Below, piece by piece: positions 7,955-15,080 of a stretch of DNA of 64,000 nucleotides. Source of the DNA: Anoxybacillus tepidamans PS2 (lineage in GTDB: Bacteria > Bacillota > Bacilli > Bacillales > Anoxybacillaceae). Position 1 is the stretch's first letter; each line of letters begins with the position of its first letter. Under the pieces are notes generated by a model, which did no database searches, was not told the origin of the DNA, and saw only the letters and a program-made list of their open reading frames with translations. Location: the NCBI RefSeq assembly GCF_000620165.1, contig NZ_JHVN01000012.1, positions 1 to 64,000 on the forward strand, in the 5' to 3' direction. Both the position numbers and the translations under genes were made by a program.

Positions 7955-8734
7955 ATGGATGGACAAATGATTGAGAAACAGCGTTTTCCATCTCCGAATC
8001 CGCATATTAATGTGTTTCTCGTCACCTATCTATCGCAAGGGTTGAAGGTGAAAGGGTTTTTAGCGGAGCCGAAAGCGGAAGGAACTTATGATGGGTTTCT
8101 GTACCTTCGCGGCGGCATTAAAAACGTCGGGAAGGTGCGCCTGGCGAGAATTACGCAATTTGCAGCGGAAGGGTTTGTCGTCATGGCCCCATTTTATCGC
8201 GGCAATCAAGGTGGGGAGGGAAACGAAGACTTCGTGGGAGAAGACCGCTATGACGCATTGGCTGCTTTTCGCCTTTTACAAGCTCACCCGAAAGTGGTTC
8301 GTGAGCGCATCCACGTATTTGGTTTTTCGCGTGGAGGCGCGATGGCGCTCTACACCGCTATTTTAGAGCGTTCCGTTTGTTCCGTTGTTGTCTGGGGAGG
8401 GGTATCGGACATCGAGCTCACTTATTGGGAACGGCTCGATTTGCGAAAAATGATGAAACGGGTCATTGGCGGCACCCCGACCAAATATCCGAACCGATAT
8501 AAATGGCGCACGCCGCTTTATGACATCGAATACATCGAAGCACCTGTTCTCATTATTCATGGGGAACAAGACCGAAACGTATCCATTGAACACGCACATC
8601 GTCTAGAACGGCGGCTGAAGGAAACGGGGAAACGAGTGACAACATGGTATTTTCCTCACTTTACCCATTACTTTCCGCCAAAAGAAAATCGAGAAACGGT
8701 GCGGCGGCTGGCGGAATGGATGAAACGGCAATAG
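7955..8734 (+). CDS. ytmA: Alpha/beta hydrolase, S9 peptidase-like (YtmA)
   Basis: 259-aa cytoplasmic serine hydrolase related to prolyl oligopeptidase-type esterases. Nucleophile S125 in GFSRGG, acid Asp in HGEQDRNV, catalytic His in HFTHYFPP; the oxyanion region is LRGG. The start is ATG 7955 because AAGGAGG lies 9 nt upstream; an in-frame GTG at 7925 precedes the ribosome-binding site. Substrate is unknown. Divergent from ytlA and followed by ytmB, as in B. subtilis. Confidence 0.88.
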   Translation: MDGQMIEKQRFPSPNPHINVFLVTYLSQGLKVKGFLAEPKAEGTYDGFLYLRGGIKNVGKVRLARITQFAAEGFVVMAPFYRGNQGGEGNEDFVGEDRYDALAAFRLLQAHPKVVRERIHVFGFSRGGAMALYTAILERSVCSVVVWGGVSDIELTYWERLDLRKMMKRVIGGTPTKYPNRYKWRTPLYDIEYIEAPVLIIHGEQDRNVSIEHAHRLERRLKETGKRVTTWYFPHFTHYFPPKENRETVRRLAEWMKRQ

Positions 8735-8779
8735 TCTGGTACTATAAAGAGAGAACGAATAGGAAAGGATGTATGTTCA

Positions 8780-9022
8780 ATGGGGATGCCGTTGGAGTTT
8801 CAAACGATGATTGTAACAAAGGGGAAAGAAAAGCGCATTGAAGATAATTTGTTTGTGCTAGAAAAAGAAGGGTATCGCTTGTACCCGATCGATATTCCGC
8901 TTGAGGTGAAACGGACGCTGCAAAGCGAAGCGAGCGGACAAGCGGTTGTCAAAAAAATTGAACTTGCCAATCATCGCACGATTGTGACGTACGAGTTGAT
9001 TTCGCTGCATTCGATTAACTAA
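8780..9022 (+). CDS. ytmB: YtmB, DUF2584 family protein
   Basis: 80-aa small soluble protein with MPLEFQTMIVTKGKE at the N-terminus and LYPIDIPLEVKRT in the middle, the signature blocks of DUF2584. The start ATG 8780 follows GGAAAGGATG; ATG 8786 is possible. No function is known. It lies 45 bp after ytmA, probably in the same transcript, and is followed by a terminator. Confidence 0.85.
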   Translation: MGMPLEFQTMIVTKGKEKRIEDNLFVLEKEGYRLYPIDIPLEVKRTLQSEASGQAVVKKIELANHRTIVTYELISLHSIN

Positions 9023-9030
9023 TCAGCGAA

Positions 9031-9066
9031 GCAAAACGATTTTGCCACAGGGCAAGGTCGTTTTTA
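9031..9066 (+). terminator. Intrinsic terminator after ytmB
   Basis: AAAACGATTTTGCC pairs with GGCAAGGTCGTTTT (one mismatch, one G-T) around a short loop, followed by TATTTTTG. Confidence 0.75.
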
Positions 9067-9323
9067 TTTTTGCATATAGAGTGTCCGTTTAGGTATATGG
9101 CGATTTTAGTATGATTGTGTCAATTGTTTTTCATTAGAATAGGTCAAATTATAATTTTATGAGGAAATAAAAAGAGTGTGTTTAGAGATTCTATCTGATA
9201 TGACTTGTATTACTAGAAATCTATAAATTTTTCCATCTATCATATTGACATTTTTTACATTTTAGTAAAAAATATAATTGTATTAATATTACAAAAAATA
9301 AAAAAATTAACAGAGGGATTTTT
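9067..9323. other. AT-rich promoter region of the accessory locus
   Basis: 257 bp with no gene, much richer in A and T than the neighbours. It leads into the secreted-protein gene at 9324. No clear -35/-10 pair or operator could be assigned. Confidence 0.5.
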
Positions 9324-9698
9324 ATGAATTTATTAAAAAAACTATCTTTGGGTATTATTGGAGGTAGTCTACTACTAGGTATTAGCGTGTCGACTGCCTC
9401 TGCGGCCTATCCTGTTGATGCAAGCATTAGCCCTGCGAATGAAACAAAGATAGGCTCTTCGGCAACGTTTACAAAAAAGTTATCTTGGGGAGGTGGATCA
9501 ACGAACGTATATTATGTATCTTACTATAATGGAATGACGACATCCTATTATGATCCACAAGCTAACTATTACTCTGCAACTGATAGTTCCTACTATACTA
9601 AAGGATCATTGAGTACAAAAACATGGAATACATCACTTTATGTTTCTAATGGTTCTTCGACAACTGTTTATGGAAGTGTGACATTGAAAGACCGTTAA
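9324..9698 (+). CDS. Small secreted Tyr/Ser-rich protein, possible bacteriocin-like
   Basis: 124-aa protein with a clear Sec signal peptide (KK, hydrophobic core, cleavage after STASA about residue 27). The mature part of about 97 aa is rich in Ser, Tyr, Thr and Gly, has no Cys and is probably all beta. The start ATG 9324 follows GAGGGA. It lies 157 bp before an ABC ATPase/permease pair on the same strand. Signal peptide, size, SYY repeats and an ABC pair recall the lactococcin-972 family, but the similarity is by eye and weak. It could instead be an envelope-stress or adhesion protein. Composition differs from neighbouring genes, suggesting transfer. Confidence 0.6.
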   Translation: MNLLKKLSLGIIGGSLLLGISVSTASAAYPVDASISPANETKIGSSATFTKKLSWGGGSTNVYYVSYYNGMTTSYYDPQANYYSATDSSYYTKGSLSTKTWNTSLYVSNGSSTTVYGSVTLKDR

Positions 9699-9727
9699 GG
9701 ATGACGTAGTGAAAATAGGGTAAAGTG

Positions 9728-9840
9728 ACAACGAGGCTGTTCGATAAGAGACTAGTTCATGATTCATCGTTTCTGAAATCTAATATACGCGATGTTTCAT
9801 GGCATGACTCTTTCAAATGTTTACACAGCCTCGTTTATTG
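9728..9840. repeat. 112-nt imperfect palindrome between secreted protein and ABC genes
   Basis: AACGAGGCTGT (about 9729) and ACAGCCTCGTTT (about 9828) are perfect outer arms. Further in, AAGAG-ACTAGTTCATGA pairs loosely with TCATGGCATGACTCTTT. It could be a miniature inverted-repeat element or a long RNA hairpin controlling readthrough. GAGGCTGT-type ends are common in insertion sequences. Confidence 0.55.
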
Positions 9841-9855
9841 ATGAGGAGGAAAAAA

Positions 9856-10533
9856 GTGATCAGGCTAGAAAACATCAGCAAATCTTTTGAGCACCATTCT
9901 AATAAAATCAAAGTTTTAAACAGCATTGATCTTACAATTGACCAAGGAAGCTGGGTATCGATCGTTGGACCATCCGGTTCAGGCAAATCTACATTATTAA
10001 AAATTATATCTGGCTTATTAAAACCAGATACAGGAACAGTCAATTACCGTAATGTAAATATATACCAACTGAGTGAACGAGAAAAAAGCGATTTTCGCCG
10101 CCGTCACATCGGTTTTGTATTTCAAGACTTTAAATTGTTACCATATTATTCGGTTTTAGACAATGTTATTTTGCCTTTATATTACGATGAAAAAAAGAAG
10201 GATCTATATGAAAAAGCGAAAGTGTTGCTGCCATCGCTTGGCATTCAGGAGCCGCTGTTTTCTCGGTTGCCGAATGATCTATCCGGTGGGGAAAAGCAGC
10301 GTGTCGCTTTTGCTCGAGCGCTCATTGCCAATCCGGATGTATTAGTTTGTGATGAACCGACAGGAAATTTGGATCGCGAAAATCGTGATAACGTGATCGA
10401 GATTCTGCTCCAACTAACCAAACAAGGGAAGACAATTATTTTAGTCACTCATGATATGGAAGTAGCCGTTCATTCAGACAATATTTACTTGTTAAAGGAT
10501 GGTTTTCTTCTGTCAAATGAGGTGAAGGTATGA
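9856..10533 (+). CDS. ABC transporter ATPase, MacB/LolD-type
   Basis: 225-aa ATPase partner of the next gene. Walker A GPSGSGKST, Q-loop VFQDFKLLP, signature DLSGGEKQR, Walker B VLVCDEPTGNLD, His switch LVTHD; these mark the FtsE/LolD/MacB class, which works with FtsX-like permeases. The start is GTG 9856 after GAGGAGG; the ATG at 9817 lies inside the palindrome arm. It overlaps the permease gene by 4 bp (ATGA). Likely role is export of, or immunity to, an envelope-active peptide. Confidence 0.85.
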   Translation: MIRLENISKSFEHHSNKIKVLNSIDLTIDQGSWVSIVGPSGSGKSTLLKIISGLLKPDTGTVNYRNVNIYQLSEREKSDFRRRHIGFVFQDFKLLPYYSVLDNVILPLYYDEKKKDLYEKAKVLLPSLGIQEPLFSRLPNDLSGGEKQRVAFARALIANPDVLVCDEPTGNLDRENRDNVIEILLQLTKQGKTIILVTHDMEVAVHSDNIYLLKDGFLLSNEVKV

Positions 10534-12968
10534 TTCGAATGGTTTGGAGTCGCCTCTTTCATCGAAAAATGGCGACTATTGCCATGTTGGCCGCCCTAAT
10601 CAGCGTCTATACTTTGATTCCATTTGGCCTTTTCCAAGCGAAGGAAGCAAAATCGACTGTGAATCACAGCATTGAGCAATATGGAAGAGGTACATACGAT
10701 TTATTAGTGCGCCCGGCCTCATCAAGAACGCAAGTGGAAAAAAAGCTTGGCATCGTCGAAGAAAACTATATTGGCGACAGCAAAGGAGGCATTTCTATTG
10801 AGGAATGGAGGCGTATTAAAGCGGACTCAATGATCGAAGTGGCTGCCCCAGTCGCTTCGTTAGGTTATTTTCGCGGAAAGCGACTTTCGTTGGAACTTCC
10901 TGTTTTGAAAAATCCAACAAGATTTACTTATCAATTTTATACATCAGACGGATATAAGAAATACCCAATCGGTCAACCCGGAATGCTCACCTATTTTGAG
11001 CAGTCTAGACCTGGAATGATCCAATATATTGTGAATCCATCGACGCAGTCTCATTTTTCTAGTATAGCCATGATGATACTTATGCCGGATAATTATTACC
11101 TTTTAACCGCCATTGATCCGGAAAGCGAACAGCAATTAACTGGCATTGATTTTTCCGAGTTAAAGAAGCCGCTAGAATTGGATAACAATCAAGATCCAAG
11201 AGCAGTGGCATTAAAAGCAATGCTAAAAAATTACGGAAATCCGCCAATTGTAAAGGTTCTTCAACGTGATAATTTGAACATCCCTATTTTTCTTCGGCTA
11301 AAAGCCGATACACTTCATGTGAGTACCGAGGATTATCTTCGCAAACTTCACTTACAAAAAGGACAATGGCTCATGGAAGCCCAACCAGAGCAGGTTACTT
11401 CAGCTTTAAAGGAGCTAGAAAAGGAACCCGCTACCCAATCTAAAACAATTGATTTAGATTTATCAAAGCTTCAAAAACCGTTTGATGGAACGGCATTGCT
11501 TCTCAACGATCAATGGCAGCCTTCCATCTCGCAACGATATATGGCCGATAGTGATACGTCCGTTTATTATGTAGCGTCGAAAATTGCTTATCATCGCCTT
11601 GATTCGATTCCGAAAGTGAACGTTGTACAATCTGGCGAGCCGCCATCTTATAAAAAAATAGAAAAACGTGGCGTTTCAATGTTAACATCCTTTAAGATTC
11701 CTTTTTTCATTGAGCAGGTAGGAACGTTTTCGCCTAAAACAGGATCTCACAGCAAACTCGCAGCAAGCCCGTTAGGCATTTACGGCGAAATGGAGGCGAA
11801 GACGGAAAACGGCCGCACATTAACGCCGACCACCATTCCAGGCAGCTTTATTCCCGCACCCGCCAGCGGTGTGACGACGTTGGAATCAGCCGAACTGATC
11901 AAAGGAAAGAAGCCAATTGACGCGATTCGCATTCGCGTAGCCGGAATCAAAAAATACGATGAAGCGGCACGACAAAAAATAGAGAAAGTCGCAACGAAGT
12001 TATTGAGGCAAGGATATGAAGTAGATGTAGTGGCAGGCGCTTCGTTTAAGGAAATGACGCTTGATGTTGAAAAAATCGGAAAGGTCAAAGAACCGTGGAC
12101 GACGTTAGGAATAGCCCAGCAGTTGACATATAAATGGAATCATATGAATCTTTTAACAACAGTTCTTTTTACGTTGTTTGCGATGCTTTGGCTTGCCATG
12201 AGACTAACTTTTGAAAAAAACGTGTTGGTCCTTGAAAATGAATGGCTTGCCCTTATAGGATGGAGAGAGCAGCACATTCGTAACAGGAACTGTATAGAGC
12301 AATATGTACTCATGACGGTTGCCTTCGTTGTTTCTTTAGGCATTTTATACTTATTAGACATGGCTTTGCCATTGTACGGATTAGCCGCGGGCCTATGGGC
12401 ATTTTCACTGATACTGGCAACTTATTTGCTTCAGCGGAGGGAGAAAGGAACACCCCAGATTGTGGCTGATCAACGTTTTGCTTCGCTTCGTTATTATCGG
12501 CGTTGGATTGTACCGACATCAGGAATTTTGCTGCTTTCGACTGTGCTGATGGCTGTGCAGGTATCCGCTTTGGCTTCTGCCTTGCAGACAACAGCAGTAA
12601 CAACCTTAGGGGAATATGTGAGAGATGTGACTTTTTGGTTTCAAATCTCCGTTATTGTGTCTTCTGCCTATCTTGCCGTTATCGGCGTCAGTGAAGGAAT
12701 CAATACATTATTAAGAGAAAGAAAAAGTGAATTTCAAATGTATCGTATGATCGGTTGGACACGCAACACCGTATTGTGGCATTTCGCGAAAGAAATTGTC
12801 ATATGGGCGCTTTCTGCGATGGTTCTCGGGTTAGGGCTTGCAGGCACTGTTCTTTACTTGCTGCATATTTCGCTCATTTGGATTACCATTGGTCTGAGCA
12901 GCGTGTTTTTTGTATTAGCATTGATGATTGTAGCGATTGTATGCACAAGGCGATTGGAGACGGTTTAG
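10530..12968 (+). CDS. Large FtsX-like ABC permease with a long extracellular domain
   Basis: 812-aa protein. One membrane segment at about 15-36 is followed by an extracellular region of about 500 residues. The C-terminal block has six to seven segments (about 540-565, 592-612, 614-632, 665-690, 708-730, 752-780, 785-808). The last part, with EFQMYRMIGWTRNTVLWHF, fits FtsX/MacB permeases. It is longer than usual for bacitracin-type permeases (about 650). Start ATG 10530 overlaps the ATPase stop, so the two are translationally coupled. Substrate unknown; context points to the upstream secreted protein or to antimicrobial-peptide resistance. Confidence 0.75.
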   Translation: MIRMVWSRLFHRKMATIAMLAALISVYTLIPFGLFQAKEAKSTVNHSIEQYGRGTYDLLVRPASSRTQVEKKLGIVEENYIGDSKGGISIEEWRRIKADSMIEVAAPVASLGYFRGKRLSLELPVLKNPTRFTYQFYTSDGYKKYPIGQPGMLTYFEQSRPGMIQYIVNPSTQSHFSSIAMMILMPDNYYLLTAIDPESEQQLTGIDFSELKKPLELDNNQDPRAVALKAMLKNYGNPPIVKVLQRDNLNIPIFLRLKADTLHVSTEDYLRKLHLQKGQWLMEAQPEQVTSALKELEKEPATQSKTIDLDLSKLQKPFDGTALLLNDQWQPSISQRYMADSDTSVYYVASKIAYHRLDSIPKVNVVQSGEPPSYKKIEKRGVSMLTSFKIPFFIEQVGTFSPKTGSHSKLAASPLGIYGEMEAKTENGRTLTPTTIPGSFIPAPASGVTTLESAELIKGKKPIDAIRIRVAGIKKYDEAARQKIEKVATKLLRQGYEVDVVAGASFKEMTLDVEKIGKVKEPWTTLGIAQQLTYKWNHMNLLTTVLFTLFAMLWLAMRLTFEKNVLVLENEWLALIGWREQHIRNRNCIEQYVLMTVAFVVSLGILYLLDMALPLYGLAAGLWAFSLILATYLLQRREKGTPQIVADQRFASLRYYRRWIVPTSGILLLSTVLMAVQVSALASALQTTAVTTLGEYVRDVTFWFQISVIVSSAYLAVIGVSEGINTLLRERKSEFQMYRMIGWTRNTVLWHFAKEIVIWALSAMVLGLGLAGTVLYLLHISLIWITIGLSSVFFVLALMIVAIVCTRRLETV

Positions 12969-13309
12969 TGCAGCAAACAGGCGTAACGGTAATTCCCTTC
13001 AAAGGGACCGCTATGCACAAAAGATATTTCCATTTAGATAAGAACAATACCATATTTGAGAATACCGGATGTACAATGAAAAACGGACTAGCGGTGTAAT
13101 ATAGGAACACGAAAAAGGTTGATCAATTCGAACAAATCTTTTTTGTCTAGGCGGAATGATTGGATGGTGCATAAAAATAAAAGAAACAGATGATTATTGA
13201 TGTGAAAAAAGGACCAAAACAATAAATTTCTAAAATAAAAGATGAAATATTGATCAAGTTGTTGTATAATTAAAGCAAACTTAAAATATCGGAACATACG
13301 CATATCTTT
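12969..13309. other. Intergenic region without a convincing gene
   Basis: 341 bp holding a small hairpin (TTCCCTTCAAAGGGA at about 12998), a long-range ACCGCTA/TAGCGGT pair (about 13009 and 13090), a 28-codon frame starting at 13012 with no good ribosome-binding site, and a TATAAT box at about 13265. The TATAAT box may serve the leader that follows. Confidence 0.45.
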
Positions 13310-13517
13310 TTATAAAGGGAGCTCTTCAAAAGCTAAGGTGGAATTCACCTAGGCTTGTTGAAGGGAAACCGAACTATAAAAAAAACGGGAGATCTCGCAA
13401 CCATCTGTTAAGAGAGTGGTTGGATGAAGATAAACCGGCTATGGGGAATTGATTGGCAGCGTGCCGTCTTTTGATGCAAAAAAGGCGGTGTTGCCTCAAT
13501 GACATAGCCGGTTTTTT
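13310..13517 (+). promoter_or_regulatory. Leader RNA with terminator upstream of dabBA, class not recognised
   Basis: A compound hairpin CTTCAA...AGGTG-GAATT-CACCT...TTGAAG (13324-13363) comes first. Then come CAACCA...TGGTTG (about 13398-13421) and an 85-nt terminator whose outer stem is AAACCGGCTATG (13432) / CATAGCCGGTTTTTT (13503). The terminator ends 55 bp before dabB, so transcription into dabBA must pass it. This is the layout of a riboswitch or attenuator. It does not match any ligand class I can recall. A strong terminator for an upstream transcript is the alternative. Confidence 0.6.
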
Positions 13518-13571
13518 CTTTTCTTTCCGAATTTAGGAAATGATGCGCGTGATGAGAAGGGGGAGGAGAAC

Positions 13572-15080
13572 ATGGTCTTGCACGAATTATTTGTATGGAT
13601 CTGGTTTGCTGCACTCGTCGTTGTGCTAGTCAGCAGCGTTATGTTTTTGCATCCACGCATCCGAGAACGTTATGTGTACACTCATGTCGGTTTGCTATTA
13701 CTGCCGGCGGCCGCAGCGCTCATCGGCTGGATCGGAGCCGGAGCAGGGGTGGAAATAGGCCCTTGGCGCTTTGACGGTCTGAGCTGGCTTATGGGTTTCT
13801 ATATTTCGATGCTTAGTTGGATGATCCAGCGGTTTTCAATACGTTATTTGCATGGCGATCGCGCATACCGGCACTATTTTTGGCTGTTAACATGGACGGC
13901 GGTTGCCGCGTCTACGATATGGAGCAGCAATGATTTGCGCATTGTCGCTGTTTGCTGGGGAATGCCGTTCGTCGGTCTTGTTGCTTTGACATGGTTGAAA
14001 AAGGAATGGGCACCATCAAGGGCGGTTGCTATACAAATGGGAACGATGTTTCTCATCAGTTGGCTGGCGATCGCGGGTACGGCTGTGTGGCTCTGGGCGG
14101 CTTTCGGTGAATGGAAGTTGTCGTTCGTTTTATCTCCGTCACATGTTGGCAATCTTAGCATTTCGGAGAAACTAACGATGAACAGTCTGCTTTTGCTCGC
14201 TGCTATCATTCCAGCTGGGCAATGGCCGTTTCATCGCTGGCTGCTCGAATCAGCAGTGACGCCAACGCCTGTATCAGCGGTGATGCACGCTGGTCTTGTC
14301 AATGCGGGAGGCTTGTTATTGGCGCGTTTTTCTCCATTGTTTAACAATATTGAGGCGCATGTGCTACTATTTATTATCGCCTTTGTATCTGTTCTGCTCG
14401 GTACGGGTATTAGCTTTGTGCAAGTTGATTATAAACGGCAGCTAGTGGCATCGACGATGGCGCAAATGGGCGTAATGTTTGTTCAATGCGCGCTCGGCGC
14501 TTATGGGGCAGCGGTGGTTCATCTGATTTTGCACGGTTTGTTTAAAGCCACTTTGTTTTTGCAGTCTGGTTCTGTCGTGCCGCGCCCGGGACGCGCAGTG
14601 CGTCCGTCTTCGGTCGGATCTTGGTGGGGTGGCGCTTTGCTTGGTTTAGCGATAGGAGTACAATTTTGGCTCATATCGCCTGAAGAACCAAATCGTCTTT
14701 TCAGCGCTCTACTTTTGGGAGCGTCGATAACAGTGGCATGGGGGCGGCTTGCTGATTTCCGCGAAGGACGTTGGCTTGGATTGGCCGCTGTTGCGGTGAT
14801 GGCGCTTATTTCGGAAGGAGTAAGACATCGCTTGACGATGTTAATTCAAGGAGCATTACCGTCTGGAAAGGTGCCGCCGTCTGCGCTCGAATGGTTGGCG
14901 TTTTCGTTGTTTGTGGTTGCGGCCATAGCCATTCTCTGGCTTGTCCGAAATCGTTCGTCCAGACTGTTTGTCCGCTTTTATATGTGGCTTGTTCATTTTG
15001 GCGAGCCACGCTTATCGGCTGTCGAACCACATCCGCACTATTTGAATGTTTATATGAAGGGGGGAGCTATCGATGAGTAA
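13572..15080 (+). CDS. dabB: DabB, NuoL/MrpA-like subunit of inorganic carbon transporter
   Basis: 502-aa membrane protein of the proton-antiporter family (NADH dehydrogenase subunit 5-like; ndhF in B. subtilis), with about 13-14 membrane segments. Conserved transport blocks include AAIIPAGQWPFHRWLLESAVTPTPVSAVMHAGLVNAGG and a HLILHGLFKATLF helix. With DabA it forms a pump taking up CO2/bicarbonate, energised by the cation gradient. The start ATG 13572 follows GGGGGAGGAG. It overlaps dabA by 8 bp. Pairing with dabA rather than nuo genes argues for carbon uptake, not respiration. Confidence 0.9.
   Translation: MVLHELFVWIWFAALVVVLVSSVMFLHPRIRERYVYTHVGLLLLPAAAALIGWIGAGAGVEIGPWRFDGLSWLMGFYISMLSWMIQRFSIRYLHGDRAYRHYFWLLTWTAVAASTIWSSNDLRIVAVCWGMPFVGLVALTWLKKEWAPSRAVAIQMGTMFLISWLAIAGTAVWLWAAFGEWKLSFVLSPSHVGNLSISEKLTMNSLLLLAAIIPAGQWPFHRWLLESAVTPTPVSAVMHAGLVNAGGLLLARFSPLFNNIEAHVLLFIIAFVSVLLGTGISFVQVDYKRQLVASTMAQMGVMFVQCALGAYGAAVVHLILHGLFKATLFLQSGSVVPRPGRAVRPSSVGSWWGGALLGLAIGVQFWLISPEEPNRLFSALLLGASITVAWGRLADFREGRWLGLAAVAVMALISEGVRHRLTMLIQGALPSGKVPPSALEWLAFSLFVVAAIAILWLVRNRSSRLFVRFYMWLVHFGEPRLSAVEPHPHYLNVYMKGGAIDE

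Noticed and set aside
13012-13098. 28-codon frame after the ABC permease, considered as a peptide gene
   Set aside because: No convincing ribosome-binding site, no signal or leader features, and flanked by unrelated dyads.
13310-13517. Assignment of the dabB leader to c-di-AMP (ydaO) or T-box RNA
   Set aside because: The AGCTAAGG...AGGC stretch superficially recalls part of ydaO, but the conserved 5' purine-rich core is missing; there is no GGGTGG-ACCGCG T-box bulge.
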